Origin: Clostridia bacterium
Lineage (GTDB): Bacteria; Bacillota; Clostridia; UBA1381
Length of the DNA stretch: 40,694 nt
Direction: 5' to 3'
NCBI GenBank assembly: GCA_017443895.1
Contig: JAFSXU010000044.1
Location: 1 to 40,694 of the forward strand
The position numbers and the translations under genes are program-made. Positions 7,286 to 15,362 of this stretch are shown piece after piece. Under the pieces are notes generated by a model that saw only the letters and a program-made list of their open reading frames with translations, did no database searches and was not told the DNA's origin. Every line of letters begins with the position of its first letter. Position 1 is the stretch's first letter.

Positions 7286-9376
7286 TTACCTAACCAGTGT
7301 TTCTTTGCTTAAAATATCCGTTTCTTCCTGCACGGGCTGTTTATTGAGTCCGAAATACTCGTCCAATATATCCTTTGCAACCGCACCTGCGTTTGTACCT
7401 CTTACACCGTGTTCAAGCACCACTGCAACCGCAATTTCGGGATTGTCAAACGGTGCATATGCAATAAATATCGCATTATTCGAGCCGTTTCCAACCTGAG
7501 CGGTACCTGTTTTTCCGCCTATCGGGATTTGATAATGTGAGAATATTGACGATGCGCTACCCTCATCCACAACCTTTTTCATACCGTTTTTAACAGCCGA
7601 TAACACACTGCTGTTCATTTCAATCCTGTCAAGAACGGTCGGGGCAAACTCTCTTACCACCGTACCGTCAACAGAGGAGCGGATATTTTTTATCAGATTA
7701 ACCTTGTATCTTGTACCACCATTTGCAATGGTTGCGGCGTAGTTTGCAAGCTGTAAAGGTGTAAACAAGCTATACGATTGTCCTATCGCCGCCTGCAGGG
7801 TATCTCCGCCGTACCAGTCACGGCTTGTTGCACTTTTTACAACCTGTTTTTTATACTCGGGCGACGCCATATGCCCTGTAGACTCCTCCAAAAGCTCGAT
7901 ACCCGTAAGCTCGCCAAGACCAAACCTTGATGCATATTCGGACAACGCATCAATACCTGTTCGTCTGCCTACCTCATAGAAGAAATAGTTACACGAGTTT
8001 TCAAGAGCCGCCGTAACATCCTGGTTACCGTGAGTGGCTTTATATTCGCTCCATATCCAGCAGGTAGGCTGATAATCGCTGTAATAACGGTATATACCCT
8101 CATCGTTTATAATCTCGGAGGTGGTTAAATTCCCCGTCTGCATTGCCGCAATTGCCGTAAGCGGTTTAAAAGTCGAACCGGGCGAATACATACCCGAAAC
8201 GGCGCGGTTTACAAACGGATGCGCCTCCTGATTTAACAAAGCGTCATAATCCTCGTTAAACCTTGTCATATCGTATGTCGGATACGATGCCAAAGCCAGG
8301 GTATCGCCTGTTTTAACATCGATTACCGCCGCCGCGCCTGCGTTACAGTCACTACCCTTGTTTTCGCCTCCGCTTTGGCGGATTGCGGATATATTATTTG
8401 CAAGCGACTCCTCCGCAACCTGCTGGAGCTTTGAATCAATAGTTAAAACAACATAGTTGCCGGGGATTGGCTCTGTTTCGATAGCCGATTTTGATTTATT
8501 CTCGATATTGGTTATTGAGCCCGTTGTTCCGTCAACGCCTCTTAGATAGCTCTCCGCCCATTTTTCTATGCCCTGCTTTCCGATTATATCGTTATAACCG
8601 TAGCCCTTGCCTTTGTTTTCTTCATATTCCTCGGCGCTTATCTTACCTGTTCTACCCAAAATATGGGTTGCAAGCCCGGGAGTGGTATATTCACGGACAT
8701 AGCTGTTTATAACAGATATGCCCTTTAAGCCCGACTGGTTTTCCTTTATCCTCGTTACCGCCTCAATGCTTACATCGTCGGCAACCGTATATGCAACCGT
8801 CGCCGTCATACCGTGTACCTGGGCGCTGTATCGGATACCTATAATTTTTCTTTGAGTATGCACATCATACTCATCGCTTATATTATAAATTTCCTTATAC
8901 GCATTTATAATTTCCTCCGCACTCATGGCGGGAGTTATTTCTTTATCAAGATATTTATTGTTTTTAAACCATTCTGCCTGTTCATCGGATGTATAACCGT
9001 CGCCGTTAGCGTCGGTAAATGTAAATTCATACGGATAATAGCTTATGGGAAGCTCATCATAAAATGCCGTGCCCGTTTCATACATTATATCTATAAGGCT
9101 TTTTAATACCGCATTTTCCTCGTCATCATTAAGTCCTACGCTCTGCATCGCAACGGAATACCCGACCTTATTTGTTACAAGCTCCCTGCCGTGCCTGTCT
9201 AAGATTTTACCTCTGGGCGCGGATGCCACAATATTTGATACGAGCTTATTGTTTGCAACCTCACGGTATTTCTCGCCGTTTATTACCTGCATATTAAAGA
9301 GCCTGTAGCATATTGCCGCAAGCATAATAAGCATTATTACCTTAATTATGAAAAATCTTAGTTTTGTATCAGGCAT
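7286..9376 (-). CDS. mrdA: Penicillin-binding protein 2 (elongation transpeptidase)
   Basis: A 696-residue class B PBP that cross-links side-wall peptidoglycan with RodA and MreBCD. There is one N-terminal membrane anchor (about 8-27), then the pedestal starting with the conserved 'APRGKILDRHG'. The transpeptidase domain has S401-T-F-K404 (active-site Ser), S461-C-N463 and K622-T-G624. An unusual insertion in the pedestal (about 103-150) contains D-A-N-G-D-G-Y-T-S-D-E at 122-132, resembling an EF-hand or dockerin-type Ca-binding loop. The start has GAGGT seven bases upstream. It follows mreD by 13 bp, as in many Firmicutes mre clusters. No SEDS gene (rodA) is in the window. SpoVD or other class B PBPs are less likely given this neighbourhood. 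Confidence 0.95.
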   Translation of the reverse strand: MPDTKLRFFIIKVIMLIMLAAICYRLFNMQVINGEKYREVANNKLVSNIVASAPRGKILDRHGRELVTNKVGYSVAMQSVGLNDDEENAVLKSLIDIMYETGTAFYDELPISYYPYEFTFTDANGDGYTSDEQAEWFKNNKYLDKEITPAMSAEEIINAYKEIYNISDEYDVHTQRKIIGIRYSAQVHGMTATVAYTVADDVSIEAVTRIKENQSGLKGISVINSYVREYTTPGLATHILGRTGKISAEEYEENKGKGYGYNDIIGKQGIEKWAESYLRGVDGTTGSITNIENKSKSAIETEPIPGNYVVLTIDSKLQQVAEESLANNISAIRQSGGENKGSDCNAGAAAVIDVKTGDTLALASYPTYDMTRFNEDYDALLNQEAHPFVNRAVSGMYSPGSTFKPLTAIAAMQTGNLTTSEIINDEGIYRYYSDYQPTCWIWSEYKATHGNQDVTAALENSCNYFFYEVGRRTGIDALSEYASRFGLGELTGIELLEESTGHMASPEYKKQVVKSATSRDWYGGDTLQAAIGQSYSLFTPLQLANYAATIANGGTRYKVNLIKNIRSSVDGTVVREFAPTVLDRIEMNSSVLSAVKNGMKKVVDEGSASSIFSHYQIPIGGKTGTAQVGNGSNNAIFIAYAPFDNPEIAVAVVLEHGVRGTNAGAVAKDILDEYFGLNKQPVQEETDILSKETLVR

Positions 9377-9389
9377 TTATTCTACCTCA

Positions 9390-9878
9390 CTATATAAATG
9401 ATATGCTTCTTCTTCGTACGGTTTTGGGGTATACCAATGCTATAATTATCGCAAATACAGCGTTCATCACCGACACGGGCAACACTATATATAAAAGTGC
9501 CGATAAATCCATACTACGGTTAATTACGGCATATATTGCCGTCTCAAATACGGCGCTGAATAAAAATACATACACCGCCGAGCGTGCTGTCTCACCCAGC
9601 TTGCCCCGTTTTGTGTTCATCAGTCTTGATAAGGCAATGCTGTATGCAAACATTAAAATTATCGCCCAAAACGGTCTTGTACTCATTGACGCCGAAATGA
9701 GAGCGCATATCATACCCACCAAAAACGCGTCTGTATCGTCACTGTGGTATATAGAATACACAATTGAAAATGCAAACAACACATTGCCTATGGCACTGTT
9801 TATATTTATATATTTAGATATTACCGTCTGGATAAGCATAAGCGCAAATATCCAAATTCCAAGCCGTAACTGACGCAT
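9390..9878 (-). CDS. mreD: Rod shape-determining membrane protein MreD
   Basis: A 162-residue integral membrane protein with five or six predicted hydrophobic helices and short basic loops (for example around NTKRGK). Sequence conservation in MreD is low, so the call rests on size, topology and position between mreC and the PBP2 gene. It is thought to link MreC, MreB and the transpeptidase in the elongasome. AAAGGAG five bases upstream supports the ATG at 9878. The gap to mreC is 10 bp. A long reading frame on the opposite strand covers the same interval but has no binding site and is an artefact. Confidence 0.9.
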   Translation of the reverse strand: MRQLRLGIWIFALMLIQTVISKYININSAIGNVLFAFSIVYSIYHSDDTDAFLVGMICALISASMSTRPFWAIILMFAYSIALSRLMNTKRGKLGETARSAVYVFLFSAVFETAIYAVINRSMDLSALLYIVLPVSVMNAVFAIIIALVYPKTVRRRSISFI

Positions 9879-9888
9879 AGTTGCTCCT

Positions 9889-10725
9889 TTATTCGTTTAA
9901 GTTGTTTACGCCATTTATAACAAGCACTTCATATAACCGCTTAAAGTCAACGCCGGGTATAACCTTTGCCGAATTTATCTGTCCCATATTATCGGCATTT
10001 ATTTCTTTTATCGTTCCGACCCTTAGCCCGGGCGGATAAATTCCTGCACTGCCCGAGGTTTCCAAAAGATCGCCTGCAATTATATTTGCCGATTCGTTAA
10101 TAAATGTCATAAGGCAGGCGCCCTCTTTTAAAGTTTCGGCATTCCCCTCTAAAACTGCAGGGTCGGATGTTCTTGTTACCCTTACGCCCATAGCGTTACC
10201 CTGCGCCAATATGGTTGTCACAATTGCCCAGTTTGGGCCAACCTCTGTTACCATTCCGACAACTCCGTCGGGAGAAATAACGGTATTTCCCTCATAAAGA
10301 CCGTTTAGAGTACCCTTGTTTATCTCAATTTTATCGTATCGGTTATTCTCACCGTAGCCTATAACTCTCGCCGCAACGGTTGAGTATTGGCTCATATTCT
10401 CCTGCAAATCCAAAAGCTCTTTTAAGCGTTCATTTTCTTCTCTGTACTGTGCAACATCACGGTTTTGTGCTTTTAGAGCGTCTATCTCTTCGTTTAGCTG
10501 TGCGTTGTTTTCCTGATAGCTTTTTTGCTCCCATAAAAACTCGACAATTGCATATGTTCTGTCTGCAATAAACGATATGCCCGTTCTAAACGGCGTAAGC
10601 ACAATTTTTGTAAATCCGCTTATCGGGTTAAAGCCTATAATATGCGATATTATTGTTATAACCAAAACTATTGCGGTTATAACCCCTGCAATGGTTATGG
10701 GTTTTTTCTTTAAAAATGATTGCAT
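9889..10725 (-). CDS. mreC: Rod shape-determining protein MreC
   Basis: A 278-residue bitopic membrane protein. A short cytoplasmic N-terminus (LKKKP) and one membrane helix (about 12-32) lead to a coiled coil (about 62-108: 'EQKSYQENNAQLNEEIDALK', then 'YREENERLKELLDLQE'). The C-terminal half has the two beta-barrel-like MreC domains with the family signatures 'NRYDKIEINKGTLNGLYEGN', 'VVSPDGVVGMVTEV'-like 'VISPDGVVGMVTEV', and 'GNAMGVRVTRTSDPAVLEGN'. MreC bridges the MreB filament to the PBPs outside. AAGGA nine bases upstream supports the start; it follows mreB by 30 bp in one transcriptional unit with mreD and mrdA. Confidence 0.95.
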   Translation of the reverse strand: MQSFLKKKPITIAGVITAIVLVITIISHIIGFNPISGFTKIVLTPFRTGISFIADRTYAIVEFLWEQKSYQENNAQLNEEIDALKAQNRDVAQYREENERLKELLDLQENMSQYSTVAARVIGYGENNRYDKIEINKGTLNGLYEGNTVISPDGVVGMVTEVGPNWAIVTTILAQGNAMGVRVTRTSDPAVLEGNAETLKEGACLMTFINESANIIAGDLLETSGSAGIYPPGLRVGTIKEINADNMGQINSAKVIPGVDFKRLYEVLVINGVNNLNE

Positions 10726-10755
10726 CTTCTTAATCCTTCCAAGACACCAAGAATT

Positions 10756-11757
10756 TTATCTTCTTACCTCTGATATCTCCTTTATATTATCAAGCGACTT
10801 ACCCGTTCCGATAGCCACGCAGTCAAGCGGGAACTCGGCAACATGGCAAGGCACTTTTGTACGCTCGGTTACAAGCTTGCTAAGCCCTTTTATAAGCGCA
10901 CCGCCACCTGTCAGGGTTATACCTCTGTCCATAACATCTGCCGCAAGCTCAGGCGGAGTGTTTTCAAGCACATACTTTATCGCCTCAATCATCTCGTCAA
11001 TATTTTCGCTTATTGCATCTCTTATTTGCGCCTCTCTGATAATTATGGTTTTGGGAAGCCCCGTTGTTACATCTCTGCCCCTTACCTCATATGTTCCCTC
11101 GTTATCGGAGGGGTATGCGGAGGCAATTTGCATTTTAATCTCCTCTGCCATTCTGTCGCCAATATTTATACTCTCTTCTTTTTTGAGATAGTTTACTATT
11201 GCGCTGTCTATTGCATCACCTGCGATGCGTATTGACTTTGACGCAACAATTCCGCCAAGCGAAATAACTGCAACCTCCGTTGTTCCGCCGCCGATATCCA
11301 CAACCATTGAGCCTATCGCCTCGTTTACGGGCAGTCCTGCGCCGATTGCCGCCGCCATCGGCTCTTCTATAAGCACCGCTTCCTTTGCGCCAGCCTGTAA
11401 TACCGCCTCGTCAACCGCACGCCTTTCAACCTCGGTAATTCCCGACGGAATACAAACCACAACTCTTGGCTTTATTATACCGCTTACATTTGCCTCCTTT
11501 ATAAACGCTTTTATCATAGCCTGGGTAATGTCAAAATCGGCAATAACACCGTCCTTCATCGGCCTTACGGCAACAATGTTCTCAGGCGTTCTTCCAATCA
11601 TTTCGTTTGCCTCGTTGCCGACCGCCAAAACCTTACCTGTGTATTTGTCAATCGCCACAACCGACGGCTCTCTTACCGTTATTCCGCTACCCTTAACATA
11701 AATAAGCGTGTTTGCCGTGCCTAAGTCTATACCTACAGCTTTTGTAAAAAATCCCAT
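10756..11757 (-). CDS. mreB: Actin-like cell shape protein MreB
   Basis: A 333-residue bacterial actin that forms membrane-associated filaments directing side-wall synthesis. Phosphate 1 motif '[15 protein letters not shown]' is at the N-terminus. Phosphate 2 is '[18 protein letters not shown]' and the adenosine motif is '[13 protein letters not shown]'. I chose ATG 11757 ([13 protein letters not shown]) because it gives the usual MreB N-terminus with AAAGGA 12 bases upstream; two in-frame upstream Met codons (11784, 11769) are poorer, one lacking a site and the other with the site directly abutting. It begins the mreBCD-mrdA run and lies about 150 bp downstream of maf, with repeat-like DNA between. 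Confidence 0.96.
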   Translation of the reverse strand: MGFFTKAVGIDLGTANTLIYVKGSGITVREPSVVAIDKYTGKVLAVGNEANEMIGRTPENIVAVRPMKDGVIADFDITQAMIKAFIKEANVSGIIKPRVVVCIPSGITEVERRAVDEAVLQAGAKEAVLIEEPMAAAIGAGLPVNEAIGSMVVDIGGGTTEVAVISLGGIVASKSIRIAGDAIDSAIVNYLKKEESINIGDRMAEEIKMQIASAYPSDNEGTYEVRGRDVTTGLPKTIIIREAQIRDAISENIDEMIEAIKYVLENTPPELAADVMDRGITLTGGGALIKGLSKLVTERTKVPCHVAEFPLDCVAIGTGKSLDNIKEISEVRR

Positions 11758-11834
11758 TTCTATAACCATTCCTTTCGTATTCATTCAAGGCACAAAACAG
11801 CACGAATTATTTTTCAAAATGCAAAGCATTTTGT

Positions 11835-11890
11835 ACCTTACTTCTTCACTATTGACTATTACTTATTACCTGTCTTAATTTATTAAGACT
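11835..11890. repeat. Simple-sequence intergenic repeat upstream of mreB
   Basis: The tract CTTCACTATTGACTATTAC, then TTATTACCTG, resembles, in reverse orientation, the TAATAGGTAATAGTGAATAGG tract at about 7219-7253. It is followed by a perfect 8-bp stem GTCTTAAT-TT-ATTAAGAC (about 11873-11890). No T tract follows on the minus strand, so terminator function is doubtful. Confidence 0.4.
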
Positions 11891-11909
11891 TATTTCTCCT
11901 TTTTAAGCG

Positions 11910-12497
11910 TTAAAAAATTTGTATATCAAATTCGTCCTCCAAGGTCTTTGCAATATCCGATACCGGAAATCCCACGACATTAAAATAATCGCCGTCAATT
12001 TTTGATACCAGAAAACTGCCCTTTCCCTGTATCCCGTACGCGCCTGCCTTGTCCATAGGCTCGCCTGTTCTTATATACGCATCAATCTTTTCCTCCGATA
12101 AGTCCCTGAAGGTTACATCGGTTTTTACACGGTTACATACCGTATATGCATCGCTCATTCTTAAAATACAATAGCCTGTATATACGCTGTGCGTCTTACC
12201 CGAGAGCATAAGGAGCGTATACTTTGCATCACTCTCATCATGAGGCTTTCCCAAAATTTTACCGTCTGCCACAACTATCGTATCTGCGGCAATAATAATG
12301 GCATCCTTTTGCTTTAAGTGAAATTTTGCCGCCGCTGCCGCCTTTAAAAGAGCAAGCTCCTGCACATACATATACGGCGGTGTATCTCCTGATATAACGC
12401 TCTCGTCCGTTTCGGGCAATGTAACCGTAAAATTTTCACTTATCAGACTCATAAGCTCACGCCGTCTGGGCGAAGCACTTGCTAAAACAAATTGCAT
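11910..12497 (-). CDS. maf: Maf-family nucleoside triphosphate pyrophosphatase
   Basis: A 195-residue cytosolic house-cleaning enzyme that hydrolyses non-canonical or excess NTPs to NMP and pyrophosphate. In Bacillus the gene neighbours mreB and over-expression blocks septation. The N-terminal signature S-A-S-P-R-R is at 7-12. 'IIAADTIVVADGKILGKP' contains the conserved catalytic Asp, and 'GKTHSVYTGYCI' and 'DKAGAYGIQGKGSFLVSKIDG' (in two parts) are the further Maf motifs. GGAGG six bases upstream supports the ATG. Whether the substrate is dTTP/UTP-like (YhdE type) or m7GTP-like (YceF type) cannot be decided by eye; the conserved 'GAYGIQG' favours the YhdE/Maf subgroup. Confidence 0.95.
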   Translation of the reverse strand: MQFVLASASPRRRELMSLISENFTVTLPETDESVISGDTPPYMYVQELALLKAAAAAKFHLKQKDAIIIAADTIVVADGKILGKPHDESDAKYTLLMLSGKTHSVYTGYCILRMSDAYTVCNRVKTDVTFRDLSEEKIDAYIRTGEPMDKAGAYGIQGKGSFLVSKIDGDYFNVVGFPVSDIAKTLEDEFDIQIF

Positions 12498-12534
12498 TTT
12501 ATTCCTCCGTTCTGATATTATGGATATAATACCA

Positions 12535-12655
12535 ACCGTTCCACCGTTTTAAAACGGCATAGAAGCAAGCAGGTTGCATGTTTGAGGAGTGCAGTCGTAC
12601 TAAGGTACTTCAAACTCCGAAAACGGGCAAGATGCGACGCTTATCTGCCGTTTTA
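12535..12655. repeat. Palindromic repeat overlapping the end of the U32 peptidase gene
   Basis: Outer arms AAAACGGCA (after CCGTTTTAAAACGG) and TGCCGTTTT bracket an inner hairpin with GAGGAGT/ACTCC and a GTAC-TAAG-GTAC core. Read on the minus strand the core is GAAGTACCTTAGTACGACT, 16 of 19 bases identical to the core of the block at 5013-5031. Its end supplies the TAA stop of the U32 gene. It lies between U32 and maf and may modulate read-through in the operon. Confidence 0.65.
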
Positions 12656-14713
12656 CTCGACACCACGATAGAAATGTCCCCTTGTAAAAGAGTTTTCCTT
12701 AAATATATTTTCCACTTTCTCGCCTGCCAATGCTCTTTTGTAAGCATTTACAATACGCCTTACGGTTTGGGCGTCCTCAACTGTAAACACAAGCCGTATG
12801 GCATCGGCGCCAAGGGATAATAAATCGCCCATTTTATCAGCCATAAATAATGGCTTTGAATTTAGCAAAATCGGGGTGCAGTCACTCGTACAAATTATGG
12901 GAAACTGCTCGCCTTTTCTGTCCTTTAAGCTATAAATTTGTCTGTGGTTTTGGCATTTTGAAAGCGCCTTTATGGGGCAATTTTTCATAATCATAAGCTC
13001 TAATCTGCCATAGCCTATTACCTCGGTTTTTGCCTTTGTGTTATTTATAACCTCCCTTATTTCGTGGAGGTTTAGCTCGGGCGAAATTGTAACTCTTTCA
13101 AAATCCGAGAAAATATCCGCTGTATAGCTGTTATACACATTTAGTCTGAAATCTCCGTATAGCTTTTTCCCACGATACGCATATGCCGCCGCAGGTGACG
13201 ATACCAAAACGCTCTCGTTTTTAATATCCTCATAACGGTATATCGGTGATGCCTTTATAACGGCATTTTTATCCGCATTTTTTGACATCTCCCTATTTAT
13301 ATAAACCGTATCAATCCCCAAATCAACACAAGCCTTGTATGAGTCATAGCTATAGCACTGAGCAACAAGCTGTGGAGTGGTATTTTTATCCTTATTATTT
13401 TCCTTTTTAATATCTATTAAAACTTTTTCTCTGCCCTCTCGCCGTGTACGGGAGGATATAAGCTTATCAACCGCATCACGGCGAAGAGCGTTTATTTCTT
13501 TTACCGGAACGGTAATCCCATCATCAACTGAAATATCTATATGCTCTGTTGCAAACGGAGTATTACCCAATTTCATAAGCTGTTCTTTTAACCTGTCGCT
13601 GTCCATGGCACGATTTATTGCAGGCTCGGGAATTTGCGCACCCGATACGGATACGCTGTACCCATCTTCATCGTAAACCGTCAATGCAAGAGGCTCGTTT
13701 TTCTTCAGCTCGGCGCTCATATATATCGGTATTTTCCTTATATTTGCGCCGTCCTTTGCACGCTCGGTCGCATCGGGCGAAAACACATTCCCCGAAACAT
13801 TTCCCGGCGTTTTATGGCTCATCATATCCGCGCCCAACTGCGCCTTAAAATAGCCTTTTGTAAACCCCGACCTTGAAAATGCGTCTTTAAGCTCTTTGTA
13901 GTCCTCTTTTGAGACTTTTGAGGGGTAGTCAAGATATTTTCTGTAAATCCCCGTTACGGCGCTTACATATTCTGGTCTTTTTAGTCTGCCCTCAATTTTA
14001 AGTGATGCAACGCCTATTTCTTTTAAGGTTTTAAGCTCGTCAATAAGCGCCATATCCTTAGGACTCAAGGCATATGCCTCTATATTGGTGCTTGTGTTGT
14101 CGGTAAGAGTGTATAAAAGACGGCAAGGCTGGGCGCATCTGCCACGGTTTGCGCTCCTTCCTCCTATTATGCTTGACATTAAGCATTGTCCGCTGTAGCA
14201 CATACAAATTGCGCCGTGAACAAAAACCTCTATTTCGGCATTGGCTCTTTGGACTATATTTGAAATCTCATCCGCCGACAGCTCTCGGGCGAGCACCACT
14301 CTGTCAACACCCATATCCTCAAGGTAGCGTACGCCCTCATATGATGTTACGGTCATTTGCGTGCTTGCGTGTATCGGAAGCTCTGGGCAGGCTTTTTTTA
14401 TCAGTTCCACCGCACCCAAATCCTGAACGATAAGCGCATCAACTCCTGCATCATTTAACTGATACACATAGTCCAAAAGCCTCCCTATCTCACGCTCTTT
14501 CATAAGCGTGTTTACCGCAATATGCAAATCCACGCCGTAGAGGTGGCAATAATCGGCTTCCTGTTTTATCCTGTCAATGGAAAAATTTTGGGCGCTCTGC
14601 CTTGCGTTAAACATCGGTCCGCCGATATATACCGCATCCGCACCCGACTGCACTGCCGCATGGAGCGATAAAGTGTTTCCCGCAGGCGCTAAAAGCTCAA
14701 TTTCTCTTTTCAT
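12653..14713 (-). CDS. U32-family peptidase-like protein (RlhA/YdcP-type)
   Basis: A 686-residue protein of the U32 family, labelled peptidase but including tRNA/rRNA hydroxylation factors such as TrhP and RlhA. The N-terminus 'IELLAPAGNTLSLHAAVQSG' and 'ADAVYIGGPMFNAR' forms the TIM-barrel start. The family signature E-V-F-V-H-G-A-I-C-M-C-Y-S-G-x-C is present around 175-190, with a further cysteine pair in 'RGRCAQPC'. A C-terminal extension of about 300 residues matches the DUF3656-containing long form seen in E. coli RlhA, which makes 5-hydroxycytidine in 23S rRNA. The ATG overlaps the zapA stop by one base (TAATG), so the two are translationally coupled. The zapA-U32 pairing is common in Firmicutes. 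Its last codon and stop abut a palindromic repeat. Confidence 0.9.
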   Translation of the reverse strand: MKREIELLAPAGNTLSLHAAVQSGADAVYIGGPMFNARQSAQNFSIDRIKQEADYCHLYGVDLHIAVNTLMKEREIGRLLDYVYQLNDAGVDALIVQDLGAVELIKKACPELPIHASTQMTVTSYEGVRYLEDMGVDRVVLARELSADEISNIVQRANAEIEVFVHGAICMCYSGQCLMSSIIGGRSANRGRCAQPCRLLYTLTDNTSTNIEAYALSPKDMALIDELKTLKEIGVASLKIEGRLKRPEYVSAVTGIYRKYLDYPSKVSKEDYKELKDAFSRSGFTKGYFKAQLGADMMSHKTPGNVSGNVFSPDATERAKDGANIRKIPIYMSAELKKNEPLALTVYDEDGYSVSVSGAQIPEPAINRAMDSDRLKEQLMKLGNTPFATEHIDISVDDGITVPVKEINALRRDAVDKLISSRTRREGREKVLIDIKKENNKDKNTTPQLVAQCYSYDSYKACVDLGIDTVYINREMSKNADKNAVIKASPIYRYEDIKNESVLVSSPAAAYAYRGKKLYGDFRLNVYNSYTADIFSDFERVTISPELNLHEIREVINNTKAKTEVIGYGRLELMIMKNCPIKALSKCQNHRQIYSLKDRKGEQFPIICTSDCTPILLNSKPLFMADKMGDLLSLGADAIRLVFTVEDAQTVRRIVNAYKRALAGEKVENIFKENSFTRGHFYRGVE

Positions 14714-15243
14714 TATCTGTTATGCCTGTTGTTATATGAATTGTTATACGGTCTGTTGCTTTGGTTGTTGTGATTGTTTTGGTTGTTGTATGGGCGGTTG
14801 TTTTGGTTATTGGCATTTTTCTGAAGGCTTGCTACTTGTTCTTCAAGCTCTTTTATCCTCGCCTTTGCCTTGTCAAGCGCAAGAATTGCCTCTTCCTCCT
14901 CAAAGGATATTTGAGGATTACTGTTTCTATGCTCCAAAACTGCCTTGTTTGCACTTTCAAGCTCCCCAATAGTCTTGTTTGCAAGTTCAAGCTTTTCGTT
15001 CTGCGCCACTAACTGCTCGCTTAAAAGCTTTCCTGCCTCTTCGCATTTAAAGTATTCATCGCAGATATTTAACGCCGCCAAAATTACAGGCCTCTCGCCT
15101 ATAACATTCTGACCGCTGCCAAGCACAAGCTTTACCTTTTCGTTTATATGGTCTGCCAATTTATTTATATATTCCTCTGTTTCGTCCGCCAAAACAGTAT
15201 ATTTTCTTGAATTTATTACGACTTCAACTCTTTTTACTGCCAT
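14713..15243 (-). CDS. zapA: Cell division protein ZapA with Asn-rich tail
   Basis: A 176-residue FtsZ-associated protein that bundles protofilaments. The N-terminal ZapA domain is clear ('VEVVINSRKYTVLADETEEY' leading to 'HINEKV' and 'VILAALNICDEYF'), followed by a coiled coil to about residue 141. Residues 142-176 are a low-complexity tail of mostly Asn with Gln, Arg, Tyr and His, containing NRPYNN twice (149-154, 163-168); typical ZapA proteins lack it. GGAGG eight bases upstream favours ATG 15243 over the in-frame TTG at 15246. It is the first gene of the minus-strand block, behind a TATAAT embedded in a palindrome, and is coupled to the U32 gene. Confidence 0.9.
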   Translation of the reverse strand: MAVKRVEVVINSRKYTVLADETEEYINKLADHINEKVKLVLGSGQNVIGERPVILAALNICDEYFKCEEAGKLLSEQLVAQNEKLELANKTIGELESANKAVLEHRNSNPQISFEEEEAILALDKAKARIKELEEQVASLQKNANNQNNRPYNNQNNHNNQSNRPYNNSYNNRHNR

Positions 15244-15277
15244 CAATCGTTCCTCCGTATGTACATAATTTTCCCAT

Positions 15278-15298
15278 TTTATAGTATTATACTATAAA
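15278..15298 (-). promoter_or_regulatory. Perfect 10-1-10 palindrome over the zapA -10 box
   Basis: TTTATAGTAT-T-ATACTATAAA is a perfect inverted repeat. It contains TATAAT on the minus strand (15286-15291), placed about 35 bp before the zapA start. The matching -35 (TGTTAT at 17 bp) is weak. A symmetric site across a -10 box is a plausible repressor operator. Confidence 0.5.
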
Positions 15299-15362
15299 TC
15301 GGCAAAAAATAACAGAGTTTTTTCTTACATTTATGTTACTTTTTATTTTTTAAGGCGTTTTC

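Noticed and set aside
9364-9873. 169-codon plus-strand frame opposite mreD
   Set aside because: It mirrors mreD; the minus frame has a good binding site, membrane topology and operon position, and the plus frame has none of these.
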